From Clostridiales bacterium (GTDB taxonomy: Bacteria > Bacillota > Clostridia > Oscillospirales > Oscillospiraceae), in the NCBI GenBank assembly GCA_019415645.1, contig DXYV01000015.1:1-54015 (forward strand): a stretch of 54,015 bases of DNA, in the 5' to 3' direction. This document shows, in pieces, positions 6,672-14,688 of this stretch. Each line of letters opens with the position of its first letter. Position 1 is the stretch's first letter. Position numbers and translations under genes: made by a program. The notes below the pieces were generated by a model, which saw only the letters and a program-made list of their open reading frames with translations, did not search any database and had not been told where the DNA came from.

Positions 6672-9600
6672 ATGGAAACTCGTTATATTCCACGCTTTCG
6701 CCTGCCGGACCGGCTCTATACGGAAGGGTCTCCGGTTGTACTTGCGGCAGGGGCTCTGCTGGAGGATACCCAGATGCCCCGGTTGGTCGTTCAGCTGAAA
6801 TTTAAGAGCATCAGCGCCAAACCGATTTCAGCTCTGGAGGTGGAGGTGCGTGATGACTCCGCCGTATGCGGGGACAGCGGACCGATCAAATTCCGCTATA
6901 CGGGGCTTGCGGTACAGCGGGGACAGGCGTTCGGCCAGTACGCAGCGATCGTACTGCCGCCGGAAAGCACCAGAGCGTTTACCGCACAGGTGTGTTCCGT
7001 TGCATTTGCAGATGGAACCGTTTGGAACCCTCCTGTGGGAGCCTGCTGGGCGCCGCTGCCTGCGTTCCGCTCTTTGGAGGCTGTCCTCAACGACCAGGAA
7101 TTGCTGGAACTCAGCGCAGCCAACCTGCCTGGCGGGCGTTACGTCTATACAGCCCAGGCGGGGGTGTGGTACTGCACCTGCGGCGGAGTCAATGGGGACG
7201 GTGAGACGGCTTGCCATCGCTGCGGCCGGAGCCGGGAACTGTCGGTCCGCTATGCGGACCCGATTCAACTGGAAGCACTCCGCCAGAATCGGCGGGAGGA
7301 GGCGGCCCGTCAGGCTGCCGAACAGGAACGCGTCCGGGAGGAGGCACAGGCGCGCGCCGCGGCCCGAAAAGCGGCTCGGGCGGAATCGGCCGCCCAAATT
7401 CGGGCAAAGCTCCGCGGAAAGCGATTTCTGCTGCTTGGAATTGCTGCGGCAGCAATCCTTGTGGCGGCGATTCTGCTTGTTCCCCGCCTACTGAGCAGGG
7501 AGCCCGGGGTAGACGGATCGGTTGGCGGATTCGTGGAAAATCAGAATAATCAGTCGGATGAGCCGATCCAAGTCACCACCTCCACAGACGGGGAGACAGT
7601 CAGCTTTGACCTCTATGAGGATGAGGACGGAATCTGTACAGTAACGGCCGAACTGGTGCAGGAGGTGTTCCCAGAGGTGGAGTGCATCAATTTTGGCGGA
7701 ACTCCAAATCTGGGGAACGACATTGATTCCTATCTCATCGACAGCTTTCAGATGGCCATACTGGTCTCCACGCAGGGCGAGTACGGTTCTGAGGGGGAGT
7801 GGGGCAGCTTTTCCCCGAAAAACGACCCGGACAGCCCCCGCAGTCTTCTGCTGTTCGACGGCAATACCCATCTGATGGGCTATGCCGTCGGCGTACCGGA
7901 AGATGTAGGAGAGGGCGCCTGGCGGATGCAGGTGACCTTGTGCGACTACGATTTTACCGAGCTGTACGAGGAGCAGCTGGCCGAGTTTACAGCGGATCAG
8001 GACAGTCTGTTTCAGAACTATATCGCGCCGGAGGACCTGGCGGACAGCGGAGCCGAGTGGTTCCTGTACGGCTACAACACCGGCCGCGGTCCGACGCTCC
8101 GGCCGAATGACAGCCAGCTCTACCACCTGTGGAGCCAGGCTGTGTCGCCCTATCTTAAGAAGTTCTGCCGGCAACTGGACCGAGAGCATCTGGAGCACTG
8201 GCTTCCGGACGAGGGCCGATGGATGTGCTATCTGTTTTTCAATGGGGATTATGAGCCGCTGGGCTATACCATACTGAATTCGGAAGGGAGCGGCGGCCCG
8301 TCCAGCGCTGCCCCGGAGATCCTGGGTACGGCAGACCTCTACCTGGAGGAAGATTCCAACGGGCAGTGCCTGTTCACCGAGGAGCTTCTCCGGACGGAGG
8401 TGCCGGAAATGAAGTTTTTTACGCTGGATATGGGCGTAGATTTGGGAAATAATGTGGACGCCTATTTGGCGGACAGCTTCCATATGGCCTGGCTGGTGGC
8501 CTCAGGTGGGGAACAGCAGGGCGGGTATCTGACTGCCAGCTATACGCTGCGGTATGAGAACCTGTTTGTTCTGCTGCTGTACAGCGATTTGACCCGCCTG
8601 TGCGGCTACTACATCGGCATACCGGAGGCGGCGGGCGAGGGACGCTGGCATATCCCCATTACCATCTGCAACTATGACTTTACCCGTATATATGAAGAAC
8701 AGGCGATAGGCTATGAGGCATCTCAGCAGTACCCCTGTATTTCCCAGGAGGACATCGCCAACAGCGGAGCGGTCTGGTATATTCCTCCGGTCTCTCAGCT
8801 GAGCGGGGACGATACCTTTACCCGGAGCGTGAAGCTGCAAAGTTTGTGGAGCCGCATGACGTCTCCCTATCTGCGCGAATTTATCCGCCCCATTGAGAAA
8901 CTTTTCAACTATGCGGGCTACGCGGATTCGGAAACCCCTTACTACTGTATGCTGTTGGATACAAACCGGCAGTATTTGGGCTATACCGTGATCACCGACG
9001 GAAGCCTGACCGAGGGGCTGTCTACGCCGGGCGTCTCCGGCGCAGAGACAGATCAAACAACGGTCCAGCTGGATCTGATGGCGGATGAGAATGGATACTG
9101 CACTCTGACTCTAGACCAGGTGCAGGCGCTGGTGCCGGAAGCCGAAGGAATGGAATTTCGGGGAATGCCGGATTTGGGCGACCTGGATGCCTATTTAGCG
9201 GTCAGTGACCAGGTGGCCTGGTGGGTGGCCTCAGATGGAACGCGGGAGATCAACCAGACTTCCAGCCGCTTCTCTGTACAGGGCGGCCGAGCACCCTCAC
9301 GCGTACTGCTTCTCTACCGGGATTCCACCACTCTGTGCGGCTATTTTACTGGAGAACCGGAGCCCGTGGGCGGGGATACCTGGCGGTTGGAGATCACCCT
9401 TTGCGACTATGACTTTTCCGGGCTCTGCCAGCGGCAGGCTCAAGCCTTTGCGCAGCGGGAGCGCCTTCCCGAACTGACCTTGGAAGAAGGGAGCGCACAG
9501 GGGGCGACGCAGCTGATCGACGCCTACTCTCTGAGCAATAACGATGCCTTTTGTCAGACGGTCCAGCAGTATGGGCTGTGGAGCCGGGCAGAATCGAGCC

Positions 9601-9743
9601 AATCAAAACGCTTCTATAAGAATTTCGACGATCTGGAGGAGCTCCGACCCAACGAACGTACAGATGGAGAAACAGTCTGGGCATATTATTTGTTGTTGGA
9701 CGATACAGACGAGCCCTTAGGATATCTAGTGCTGACTAATTAG
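6672..9743 (+). CDS. RanBP2-like zinc-finger membrane protein with three large repeats
   Basis: A 1023-residue protein. Residues 1-155 look like a cytoplasmic beta-rich domain. A zinc finger at about 165-185 reads WYCTCGGVNGDGETACHRCG, spaced C-x-C-x10-C-x2-C with W and N placed as in RanBP2/NZF fingers. A charged Ala/Arg/Glu-rich helix (about 205-250) leads into one membrane segment (about 252-274). Outside are three homologous repeats of about 240 residues starting near 308, 551 and 795. Each opens (Y/L/M)xxDENGxCxxT and contains variants of LGNDxDAYLxDS, CGYYxGxPE and TxCDYDFxxLYEEQ. Start ATG 6672 has an AGGAGG site. It is the second gene of its operon and is closed by the terminator at 9757. 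The function is unknown. Confidence 0.8.
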   Translation: METRYIPRFRLPDRLYTEGSPVVLAAGALLEDTQMPRLVVQLKFKSISAKPISALEVEVRDDSAVCGDSGPIKFRYTGLAVQRGQAFGQYAAIVLPPESTRAFTAQVCSVAFADGTVWNPPVGACWAPLPAFRSLEAVLNDQELLELSAANLPGGRYVYTAQAGVWYCTCGGVNGDGETACHRCGRSRELSVRYADPIQLEALRQNRREEAARQAAEQERVREEAQARAAARKAARAESAAQIRAKLRGKRFLLLGIAAAAILVAAILLVPRLLSREPGVDGSVGGFVENQNNQSDEPIQVTTSTDGETVSFDLYEDEDGICTVTAELVQEVFPEVECINFGGTPNLGNDIDSYLIDSFQMAILVSTQGEYGSEGEWGSFSPKNDPDSPRSLLLFDGNTHLMGYAVGVPEDVGEGAWRMQVTLCDYDFTELYEEQLAEFTADQDSLFQNYIAPEDLADSGAEWFLYGYNTGRGPTLRPNDSQLYHLWSQAVSPYLKKFCRQLDREHLEHWLPDEGRWMCYLFFNGDYEPLGYTILNSEGSGGPSSAAPEILGTADLYLEEDSNGQCLFTEELLRTEVPEMKFFTLDMGVDLGNNVDAYLADSFHMAWLVASGGEQQGGYLTASYTLRYENLFVLLLYSDLTRLCGYYIGIPEAAGEGRWHIPITICNYDFTRIYEEQAIGYEASQQYPCISQEDIANSGAVWYIPPVSQLSGDDTFTRSVKLQSLWSRMTSPYLREFIRPIEKLFNYAGYADSETPYYCMLLDTNRQYLGYTVITDGSLTEGLSTPGVSGAETDQTTVQLDLMADENGYCTLTLDQVQALVPEAEGMEFRGMPDLGDLDAYLAVSDQVAWWVASDGTREINQTSSRFSVQGGRAPSRVLLLYRDSTTLCGYFTGEPEPVGGDTWRLEITLCDYDFSGLCQRQAQAFAQRERLPELTLEEGSAQGATQLIDAYSLSNNDAFCQTVQQYGLWSRAESSQSKRFYKNFDDLEELRPNERTDGETVWAYYLLLDDTDEPLGYLVLTN

Positions 9744-9756
9744 AATAAGAAAAAAG

Positions 9757-9796
9757 AAATTCCCCGCCGGAAGGACATTTTTCGGCGGGGAATTTC
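9757..9796 (+). terminator. Intrinsic terminator after the repeat-protein operon
   Basis: AAATTCCCCGCCG (9757-9769) pairs with CGGCGGGGAATTT (9783-9795). The loop includes an ATTTTT stretch and the T-tail is short. It separates the accessory locus from the hydrolase genes. Confidence 0.8.
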
Positions 9797-9883
9797 TGCG
9801 CCAAAAGCGGAACAATACCAGAAGGTAAAATTCCTTTACAGTCTTTTGTTATCAAGTATATTTCTCCTTCCAGAACTTACAGC

Positions 9884-9921
9884 TTGTCCTTTTGTGGGAT
9901 AAAGGTTACAATTTGGTTACA
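9884..9921 (+). promoter_or_regulatory. Promoter with WalR-type box, copy 1
   Basis: -35 TTGTCC (9884-9889), 17-nt spacer, -10 TACAAT (9907-9912). Overlapping the -10 is a direct repeat GTTACA-N5-GTTACA (9905-9910, 9916-9921). Read on the other strand this is TGTAAC-N5-TGTAAC, an exact fit to the WalR (YycF) consensus TGTWAH-N5-TGTWAH. Confidence 0.7.
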
Positions 9922-9941
9922 AACTGTTAGGAGTGATTTGC

Positions 9942-10739
9942 TTGAAGATCAAAACTCTGATCGCAGCCGGACTGCTGGTGAGCGCGCTGACGCTCACGCC
10001 GGCCGCTGCGGTCTCTATGACCATAGATGGGACGCCTTTTTCCGCTGCGTCCTCTTTCGTGGAAGGCGGGACGACTTATGTACCCCTGCGGGCAGTGGCT
10101 CAGCAGTTGGGGGATGTAACGGTCAACTGGAAAAATGGTGCGGCGCGGGTGACATCCCAAGCCCTGTCCCTGACCGCCGTGCCGGGAAACCAATGGCTGG
10201 AGGCCAATGGACGATGCTTCTATGTAGAGGGCGGGATTCGCGTGCGCAGCGGCTCGGTCATGGTCCCAGTGCGTGTGTTGGCGACGGCCATGGGAAGCCG
10301 TGTCCAGTGGGATTCCAAAACTGGAACGGTGCGTATCACCTCCGGCAGCGGGGTGCCCGAATCAGCCGGTTACAACCGACAGGACCTGTATTGGCTGTCG
10401 CGAATCATCTCGGCAGAGAGCAAAGGCGAGTCCCTGGAAGGGAAGCTGGCTGTCGGGACTGTGATTTTGAACCGCGTATCCAATGCACAATTCCCCAACA
10501 CGATTTATGATGTGATTTTTGACGATACCTGGGGCGTACAGTTTACGCCGGCCAGCAACGGGACGATCTATGAGGAACCGACAGCCGAAAGCGTCGCTGC
10601 GGCAAAGCTGGTGCTTGAGGGGGTACGCAAAGCGGGAGCGAGTCTCTATTTTCTGAACCCGGATGCAGCGACGAACCACTGGGCCGTAGCAAACCGAACC
10701 TATGTGACAACCATCGGTTCCCACGATTTTTACGAATAA
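9942..10739 (+). CDS. SleB-like cell wall hydrolase with copper-amine-oxidase-like N-domain
   Basis: A 265-residue secreted protein. It has a signal peptide (KIKTLIAAGLLVSALTLTP, ending AAA), then a stalk of copper-amine-oxidase N-terminal type (about 25-125, with YVPLRAVAQQLG and VPVRVLATAMG). The C-terminal Hydrolase_2 domain (about 140-265) has the family features SRIISAESKGES, GTVILNRV and FPNTIYDVIF. This family cleaves peptidoglycan, in SleB the spore cortex. The start is taken as TTG 9942 because AGGAG ends 8 nt before it; a GTG at 9933 lies inside that site. The next gene is a paralog with the same promoter box, which points to vegetative wall turnover as an alternative to a cortex role. 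Confidence 0.87.
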   Translation: MKIKTLIAAGLLVSALTLTPAAAVSMTIDGTPFSAASSFVEGGTTYVPLRAVAQQLGDVTVNWKNGAARVTSQALSLTAVPGNQWLEANGRCFYVEGGIRVRSGSVMVPVRVLATAMGSRVQWDSKTGTVRITSGSGVPESAGYNRQDLYWLSRIISAESKGESLEGKLAVGTVILNRVSNAQFPNTIYDVIFDDTWGVQFTPASNGTIYEEPTAESVAAAKLVLEGVRKAGASLYFLNPDAATNHWAVANRTYVTTIGSHDFYE

Positions 10740-10805
10740 GTTACAAAAATTTATTCCCTCAAATCGTTGGGGCACAAGGGGTTGAGAAAGTCGACAAAAA
10801 AAGTG

Positions 10806-10844
10806 CTTGCAATTTCCGTTTGAATAAGTTACAATACGGTTACA
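10806..10844 (+). promoter_or_regulatory. Promoter with WalR-type box, copy 2
   Basis: -35 TTGCAA (10806-10811), 18-nt spacer, -10 TACAAT (10830-10835). GTTACA-N5-GTTACA (10828-10833 and 10839-10844) overlaps the -10, with the same geometry as copy 1 at 9905. Confidence 0.7.
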
Positions 10845-10876
10845 AAAAGAAACAAATGGAAACAAGGAGCGATTTG

Positions 10877-11788
10877 ATGTTTAAGCGAATCCCTGCTCTG
10901 TTGTTGACCGGCGTCATGACCTTTAGTTTGGCAGTTCCCGCATTTGCGGCGACTGCCGGCGACGCGGCCGACATACAGATGCCGGCGGTCGAGGTCCGGG
11001 TGCTATCCGCGGCTTTGACCAATGAGGAAACCGAGACACAAGCCGCGAGCAGCAACTTTTATCTCAATGGAGAGCCCGTTTCTCAGACGGGCATGTACTT
11101 TGTCAATGGCATCCTCTACTGCTCGGTGCGCGCCTTTCTGGAGGCGGCTCTGCCCAGCGCTACGGTGACCGGAACCAACGGCCAGATCCAGGTCGAGGGC
11201 TCCACTCAGGCGGGCGAGGCCCTGCAGGTGACGGCTACGGTCGGCGATTGTTACTTGACGGCCAACGGCCGGTGTCTCTATGTAAAGGGCAATGTCCAGA
11301 ATGTCAACGGGGTCACGATGGCCCCGGCCAGCGTACTGGCCAGTATTTTCGGCGGCAGCGTAGCCTGGAACAACGAGACCGGCGTAGCCAATGTGACGCT
11401 GGGCGACCGGCTGCTGACCAGCGGCGAGAGCTTCTATGATGCACAGTCTCTGGATCTGCTGTCCCGAATCATCAACGCTGAGGCGGGCAACCAGCCTATG
11501 AGCGGAAAAATCGCGGTAGGCAACGTGATTATGAACCGGGTGAACAGCAGCCGCTTCCCCAATACGATCTATGAAGTGGTCTATGCGAAGAACCAGTTCT
11601 CTGTGGTGAACAGCGGCGCGATCAACCGCACGCCCAACGCCAGCAGCGTGGCGGCGGCGAAGCTGACCCTGGAAGGCGTTTCGATCCTTCCCACCGCGCT
11701 GTATTTCAACCAGGCGGGCCTGAATTGTTGGGCCGCCCGGAACCGGGATTATGTGGCAACCATCGGCGGCCACTCCTTCTACGCTTAA
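10877..11788 (+). CDS. SleB-like cell wall hydrolase, paralog
   Basis: A 303-residue paralog of the preceding gene. It has a signal peptide (FKRIPALLLTGVMTFSLAVP, then AFAA), a linker, a copper-amine-oxidase-like domain (with YCSVRAFLEAALP and APASVLASIFGG) and a C-terminal Hydrolase_2 domain (SRIINAEAGNQPMSG, GNVIMNRVNSSRFPNTIYEV, NRDYVATIGGHSFY). AAGGAG 7 nt before ATG 10877 decides the start over an earlier in-frame codon. The two genes are separated by 137 nt with their own promoters, so they are a tandem duplication under parallel control rather than one operon. Confidence 0.87.
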   Translation: MFKRIPALLLTGVMTFSLAVPAFAATAGDAADIQMPAVEVRVLSAALTNEETETQAASSNFYLNGEPVSQTGMYFVNGILYCSVRAFLEAALPSATVTGTNGQIQVEGSTQAGEALQVTATVGDCYLTANGRCLYVKGNVQNVNGVTMAPASVLASIFGGSVAWNNETGVANVTLGDRLLTSGESFYDAQSLDLLSRIINAEAGNQPMSGKIAVGNVIMNRVNSSRFPNTIYEVVYAKNQFSVVNSGAINRTPNASSVAAAKLTLEGVSILPTALYFNQAGLNCWAARNRDYVATIGGHSFYA

Positions 11789-11868
11789 AAAGAGCAGCCC
11801 CTGTGAGTGAACTGCCCCATTATGTGCTAACAGCACAAAAAAGAGCCCCTGGAAGGAAGTATTGAGTT

Positions 11869-12726
11869 TTAGTAGGAGAGGCGTCGCGCCAGCGGCGCCT
11901 CTCCAGTCTTTAACTGGATGCGCTCATGGTTGTAGAAGTGAATATAGCGGCCAATCATCTCATAGGCCTCTGAGAAAGCAGCCGGTTTGTGGCGGTAAAT
12001 GCACTCCGTTTTGAGGATGGAGAAGAAATTTTCTGCCATGGCGTTGTCATAGGGATTTCCTTTCCTTGACATAGACGGCGTAATGCCATAAGATTTTGTC
12101 AGGTTAAAGTATGCTTGCGAGGTATACTGGAACCCTTGGTCGCTGTGGAGGTGGAGCTCCACAGCGGCCCTCTTTTTCTCCTTGCGCATAGCCAGCCGAA
12201 TGGTGTCCAACACCAGGCTTACCGTTTGCTCTGTGCCAGTCTTGTAGGCCACGATGCTGTTGTCATAGAGATCCCGGATCATAGACAGATACAGTACACC
12301 TTGCTTGGTGTGGATGTAGGAGATGTCCGTTACCCATTTGCTATTAGGCTGGTTCGCATGAAACTCCTTGTTGAGCAGATTTTTGTACCTGTGAACTTGC
12401 TGCCCCTTCTGCTGCCATTTCCTGCGGCGGCGGATCTCTGACAACAGATCATATTTTTTCATGACCCGCAGCACAGTTTTGGGATTGCGAAAAATATTCC
12501 GGCTTTTCAGCCATAACCACATCCGCCGGTAGCCATAGGTACAGAAACTGCGTTCCCGCTGCTGTGCGATAACTTCCGCAAGGGCGGCATCCTTCTCCGG
12601 CCTATCCAGACGGTGGACAAAGGCATAGTAGCCGCTTCTGGATACGGCAAAAAACGTGCACATGACGGACACCGAATATTCCTCTCTATGGCGATATATG
12701 ATGTGATATTTTACCCTCGGCCTCAC
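11869..12726 (-). CDS. IS3 transposase OrfB (DDE integrase domain)
   Basis: A 285-residue transposase subunit. An HTH_21-like segment (about 15-40, FFAVSRSGYYAF) precedes an rve-type DDE core: D in WVTDISYI, D in HSDQGFQY and E in AENFFSILKTE. All three acidic residues are present. GTG 12726 overlaps the orfA stop as GTGA and has GGAAGG just upstream. It can be made by translational coupling or as an OrfAB fusion by -1 frameshifting. I see no canonical A-rich slippery heptamer at the junction. Confidence 0.93.
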   Translation of the reverse strand: MRPRVKYHIIYRHREEYSVSVMCTFFAVSRSGYYAFVHRLDRPEKDAALAEVIAQQRERSFCTYGYRRMWLWLKSRNIFRNPKTVLRVMKKYDLLSEIRRRRKWQQKGQQVHRYKNLLNKEFHANQPNSKWVTDISYIHTKQGVLYLSMIRDLYDNSIVAYKTGTEQTVSLVLDTIRLAMRKEKKRAAVELHLHSDQGFQYTSQAYFNLTKSYGITPSMSRKGNPYDNAMAENFFSILKTECIYRHKPAAFSEAYEMIGRYIHFYNHERIQLKTGEAPLARRLSY

Positions 12727-13037
12727 TTCCTTCCTGTGGATCGCAGAAAATCCCGCAGCAATTTGTTCTCCATCTGCAAGCGCTGGATCTCATACGCCTG
12801 CTCTGCCACAATGTTTCTTGGTGCGGCATCTTTCCTCGGCCGTCCTTTGGGCCGTGGTAGGATGCCGGCCTCCAACTTGCGTTCTTTTCTCCGCTCACGC
12901 TCAAGCAGCCTTTTTACCACCTGCTTATCCTGAAACCCGTAGTGTTCTGCAACTTCCCGCTGTGTTTTCCCTGCTGCCAGCATTGCCTTGATTTCTGGCA
13001 GCAGTGCTTGTACATGTGTGTAGTTCCGTTTCCCCAT
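12723..13037 (-). CDS. IS3 transposase OrfA (helix-turn-helix)
   Basis: A 104-residue DNA-binding subunit with a helix-turn-helix (AGKTQREVAEHYGFQDKQVV) and a C-terminal leucine-zipper-like helix (YEIQRLQMENKLLRDFL), the usual layout of IS3 OrfA. ATG 13037 follows an AGGGGG ribosome site at 13045-13050 that lies inside the 3' arm of the hairpin at 13041-13084. Translation from transcripts that start outside the element may therefore be damped. Confidence 0.92.
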   Translation of the reverse strand: MGKRNYTHVQALLPEIKAMLAAGKTQREVAEHYGFQDKQVVKRLLERERRKERKLEAGILPRPKGRPRKDAAPRNIVAEQAYEIQRLQMENKLLRDFLRSTGRK

Positions 13038-13040
13038 AAC

Positions 13041-13084
13041 AAGACCCCCTGACGTAGTCTATTTTCCTACATCAGGGGGTCTTT
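13041..13084 (+). terminator. Hairpin at the IS right end: insulator and SD-masking
   Basis: AAGACCCCCTGA pairs with TCAGGGGGTCTT, followed by TTTTG on the + strand. On + it can act as an intrinsic terminator. On - its 3' arm contains the orfA Shine-Dalgarno. Confidence 0.75.
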
Positions 13085-13146
13085 TGTCACTGTCCATTTT
13101 TACTAGATCGGTTCATATGAGGCTCTGCGCTCTTTTGCTTTTTAGG

Positions 13147-13986
13147 TTAGGATTTGGATTTTTTGGAAGTCTTTTCTGCCTTTCGCTTTGCCCGGAGCCG
13201 CAGGAGCTCCTCCCGGGCTAGCTCGCCGGCAGCTTTCAGGTCTTCCAGATTGATATGGTAGCGGACGCCGGAGGCCATGTTTTGATAGTGCTTGCGGAAA
13301 CGGCGGGAAATTCGCTCCAGACTTTTGAGCTGCTCATTATAGCGGGTACGCAGTGCGCTGGCGGTTTCATCCAGCTTGTCGTCCAGCTGGGCTTTTCCAA
13401 GACTGAGCTGGAGCTGAAGCTGTTCGCCCAATCGGGCCACATTTTTGGTCAGGCGGGAGACCAGCGCCAGCTGGTGAATGGTGAGTGTGGAATCCGAAAT
13501 CAGAATTCCCAAAGCGACGCCGCACAGAACGTAGGAAAGCCAGGGAGGAATCTGAGCGAACAGTTGTTCGGTTCTGGGATGAATCCAGTAAATAATAAGG
13601 TAGGAGAGGACACCCCAGGTCAGAGAGACCGGCAGACATATCCGCCCCTTCAAGTTGTAGCGGATATGGCTGTAATCCCAATATTTTATGTGTGTGGTGG
13701 TCTCCAGGAACCAGCCGACAAAATACTCCCAGGCGGACATGACAACCACAGCTGTGACATAAAAGAGAACCGGGTGTCCGGTCAGCGGCTTGAAGAACAG
13801 GATCATGAGCAGGACGCCCACGCCGTAGATGGGGCAGATAGGACCATAGAGAAAGCCACGGGCCACATATTTTTTCTGCAAAAAAGAGCAGTAACAGGTC
13901 TCCATTACCCAGCCCAAAAAGGAGTAGAAAAAGAAATAGAGAATCAGCTGCGTGATTGGATACCCCAGAAGCACCGGCTCCTGCAT
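13147..13986 (-). CDS. CmpB-like putative ABC transporter permease family protein
   Basis: A 279-residue membrane protein of the type annotated as putative ABC transporter permease (PF06541). It opens with hydrophobic LILYFFFYSFLGWVMETCY, contains GPICPIYGVG and AWEYFVGWFLE, and has about five membrane segments before residue 175. The last 100 residues are a long charged helical tail (LGEQLQLQLSLGKAQLDDK, then KSLERISRRFRKHYQ). No ATPase partner is adjacent and the name is historical. It lies 4 nt after the DUF4364 gene and is cotranscribed with it. AGGGAG sits 9 nt before the ATG. Confidence 0.85.
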   Translation of the reverse strand: MQEPVLLGYPITQLILYFFFYSFLGWVMETCYCSFLQKKYVARGFLYGPICPIYGVGVLLMILFFKPLTGHPVLFYVTAVVVMSAWEYFVGWFLETTTHIKYWDYSHIRYNLKGRICLPVSLTWGVLSYLIIYWIHPRTEQLFAQIPPWLSYVLCGVALGILISDSTLTIHQLALVSRLTKNVARLGEQLQLQLSLGKAQLDDKLDETASALRTRYNEQLKSLERISRRFRKHYQNMASGVRYHINLEDLKAAGELAREELLRLRAKRKAEKTSKKSKS

Positions 13987-13990
13987 GGAA

Positions 13991-14524
13991 TCAATCTCCC
14001 TTCGTCGCGTCCAACAGGACCGAGAGAATCCCGTTGTAAATTTGTTCCGGAGCGGAACGGAACCGCTCAGCCATCTGGGTACACTGGCGCTCGGATGCGG
14101 TCAGCAGGTCAAGGGCAAATAGATTGCCGGTGGAATCGTCCAGCGAGAGGTGCAGGATAAATTCGCCGTTTTCCCGCGGTTCAACGGTAGCCCGGACCTG
14201 TGCATTGCGGCGGAGGTCGGCGTTGAGCTCCAGAAGGCGCTTATCGCACTTTTTCCGAATCACGGGGGAGAGGGAGCTTTCACAATCGGCTCCGTTGCGC
14301 CGGCCCTTTTCCGTGATGGAGTACAAGCCATTGTCAAGGACCAGATGGTCGCTGGCCTCCAACTCAGAGACGGCCTCCGCGAACGCGAAATAATCCACGC
14401 CCGGATCGCACATACACAGGTCGGTCAACGTGGAAAAATCAATGGGAGCCGCGATGCGGCCGAGAATATATAAAATCAATAGTTTAATATCCAGTTTGTC
14501 ATGAATAAAGCCCATACGCGCCAT
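13991..14524 (-). CDS. DUF4364 family protein (winged-helix-like)
   Basis: A 177-residue protein whose opening GFIHDKLDIKLLILYILGRI followed by PIDFSTLTDL matches DUF4364, a clostridial family with a PadR/winged-helix-like N-terminus. A transcription-related role is inferred from fold only. ATG 14524 has AAGGAG about 8 nt upstream. The promoter TTGTTT-17-TATAAT lies at 14558-14586, divergent from the DUF3048 promoter. Confidence 0.85.
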   Translation of the reverse strand: MARMGFIHDKLDIKLLILYILGRIAAPIDFSTLTDLCMCDPGVDYFAFAEAVSELEASDHLVLDNGLYSITEKGRRNGADCESSLSPVIRKKCDKRLLELNADLRRNAQVRATVEPRENGEFILHLSLDDSTGNLFALDLLTASERQCTQMAERFRSAPEQIYNGILSVLLDATKGD

Positions 14525-14557
14525 GACGATGTCTCCTTATCTTTGGCTTTATAATTT

Positions 14558-14586
14558 ATTATACCGGAAATTGAAGTGGGAAACAA
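14558..14586 (-). promoter_or_regulatory. Sigma-A promoter of the DUF4364-CmpB operon
   Basis: On the - strand, -35 TTGTTT (14581-14586), 17-nt spacer, -10 TATAAT (14558-14563), 33 nt upstream of the ATG. Confidence 0.75.
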
Positions 14587-14601
14587 GCCTTTCCTCCGCG
14601 C

Positions 14602-14630
14602 TTGACAGGGATGGGAGCAGGCGTTATGAT
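14602..14630 (+). promoter_or_regulatory. Sigma-A promoter of the DUF3048 gene
   Basis: -35 TTGACA (14602-14607), 17-nt spacer, -10 TATGAT (14625-14630). It is back-to-back with the DUF4364 promoter, with the two -35 boxes only 15 bp apart. Confidence 0.8.
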
Positions 14631-14688
14631 GGGAACAGAAAAACGGGTTTGACCGGTCTGATTCGGTCGAACCGGGGAGGATCATGTC

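Larger units (their letters stand above)
11808..13115. mobile_element. IS3-family insertion sequence, about 1.3 kb
   Basis: The element carries orfA and orfB on the - strand in the overlapping -1 arrangement typical of IS3. Imperfect terminal inverted repeats can be traced. The left end begins TGAACTGCCCCATTATG and the right end, read inward, begins TGAACCGATCTAGTAAAA; both then carry (A/G)ACAG and CACAAAAAAGA/GACAAAAGA-like sequence before a C-run. Immediate flanks show no clear target duplication (gag on the left, tat on the right), so the insertion may be old or the ends slightly misplaced. Both reading frames are intact. It lies downstream of the hydrolase gene without disrupting a recognisable gene. 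Confidence 0.85.

Noticed and set aside
9803..9830. AAAAGCGGAACA also occurs before the first hydrolase, resembling the flank of the duplicated operator.
   Set aside because: The inverted repeat TATGC-N5-GCATA and the TTGTAT box are absent there, and the same 12-mer also appears inside a coding region near 6012. Treated as chance.
11803..13121. GAG on both sides of the IS as a 3-bp target duplication.
   Set aside because: On the right side GAG is displaced by 3 bp from the inferred end, so it is not a clean duplication.
13147..14160. Long + strand frames opposite the CmpB-like gene and similar antisense frames elsewhere in GC-rich genes.
   Set aside because: Shadows of real genes; no ribosome sites and no recognisable products.
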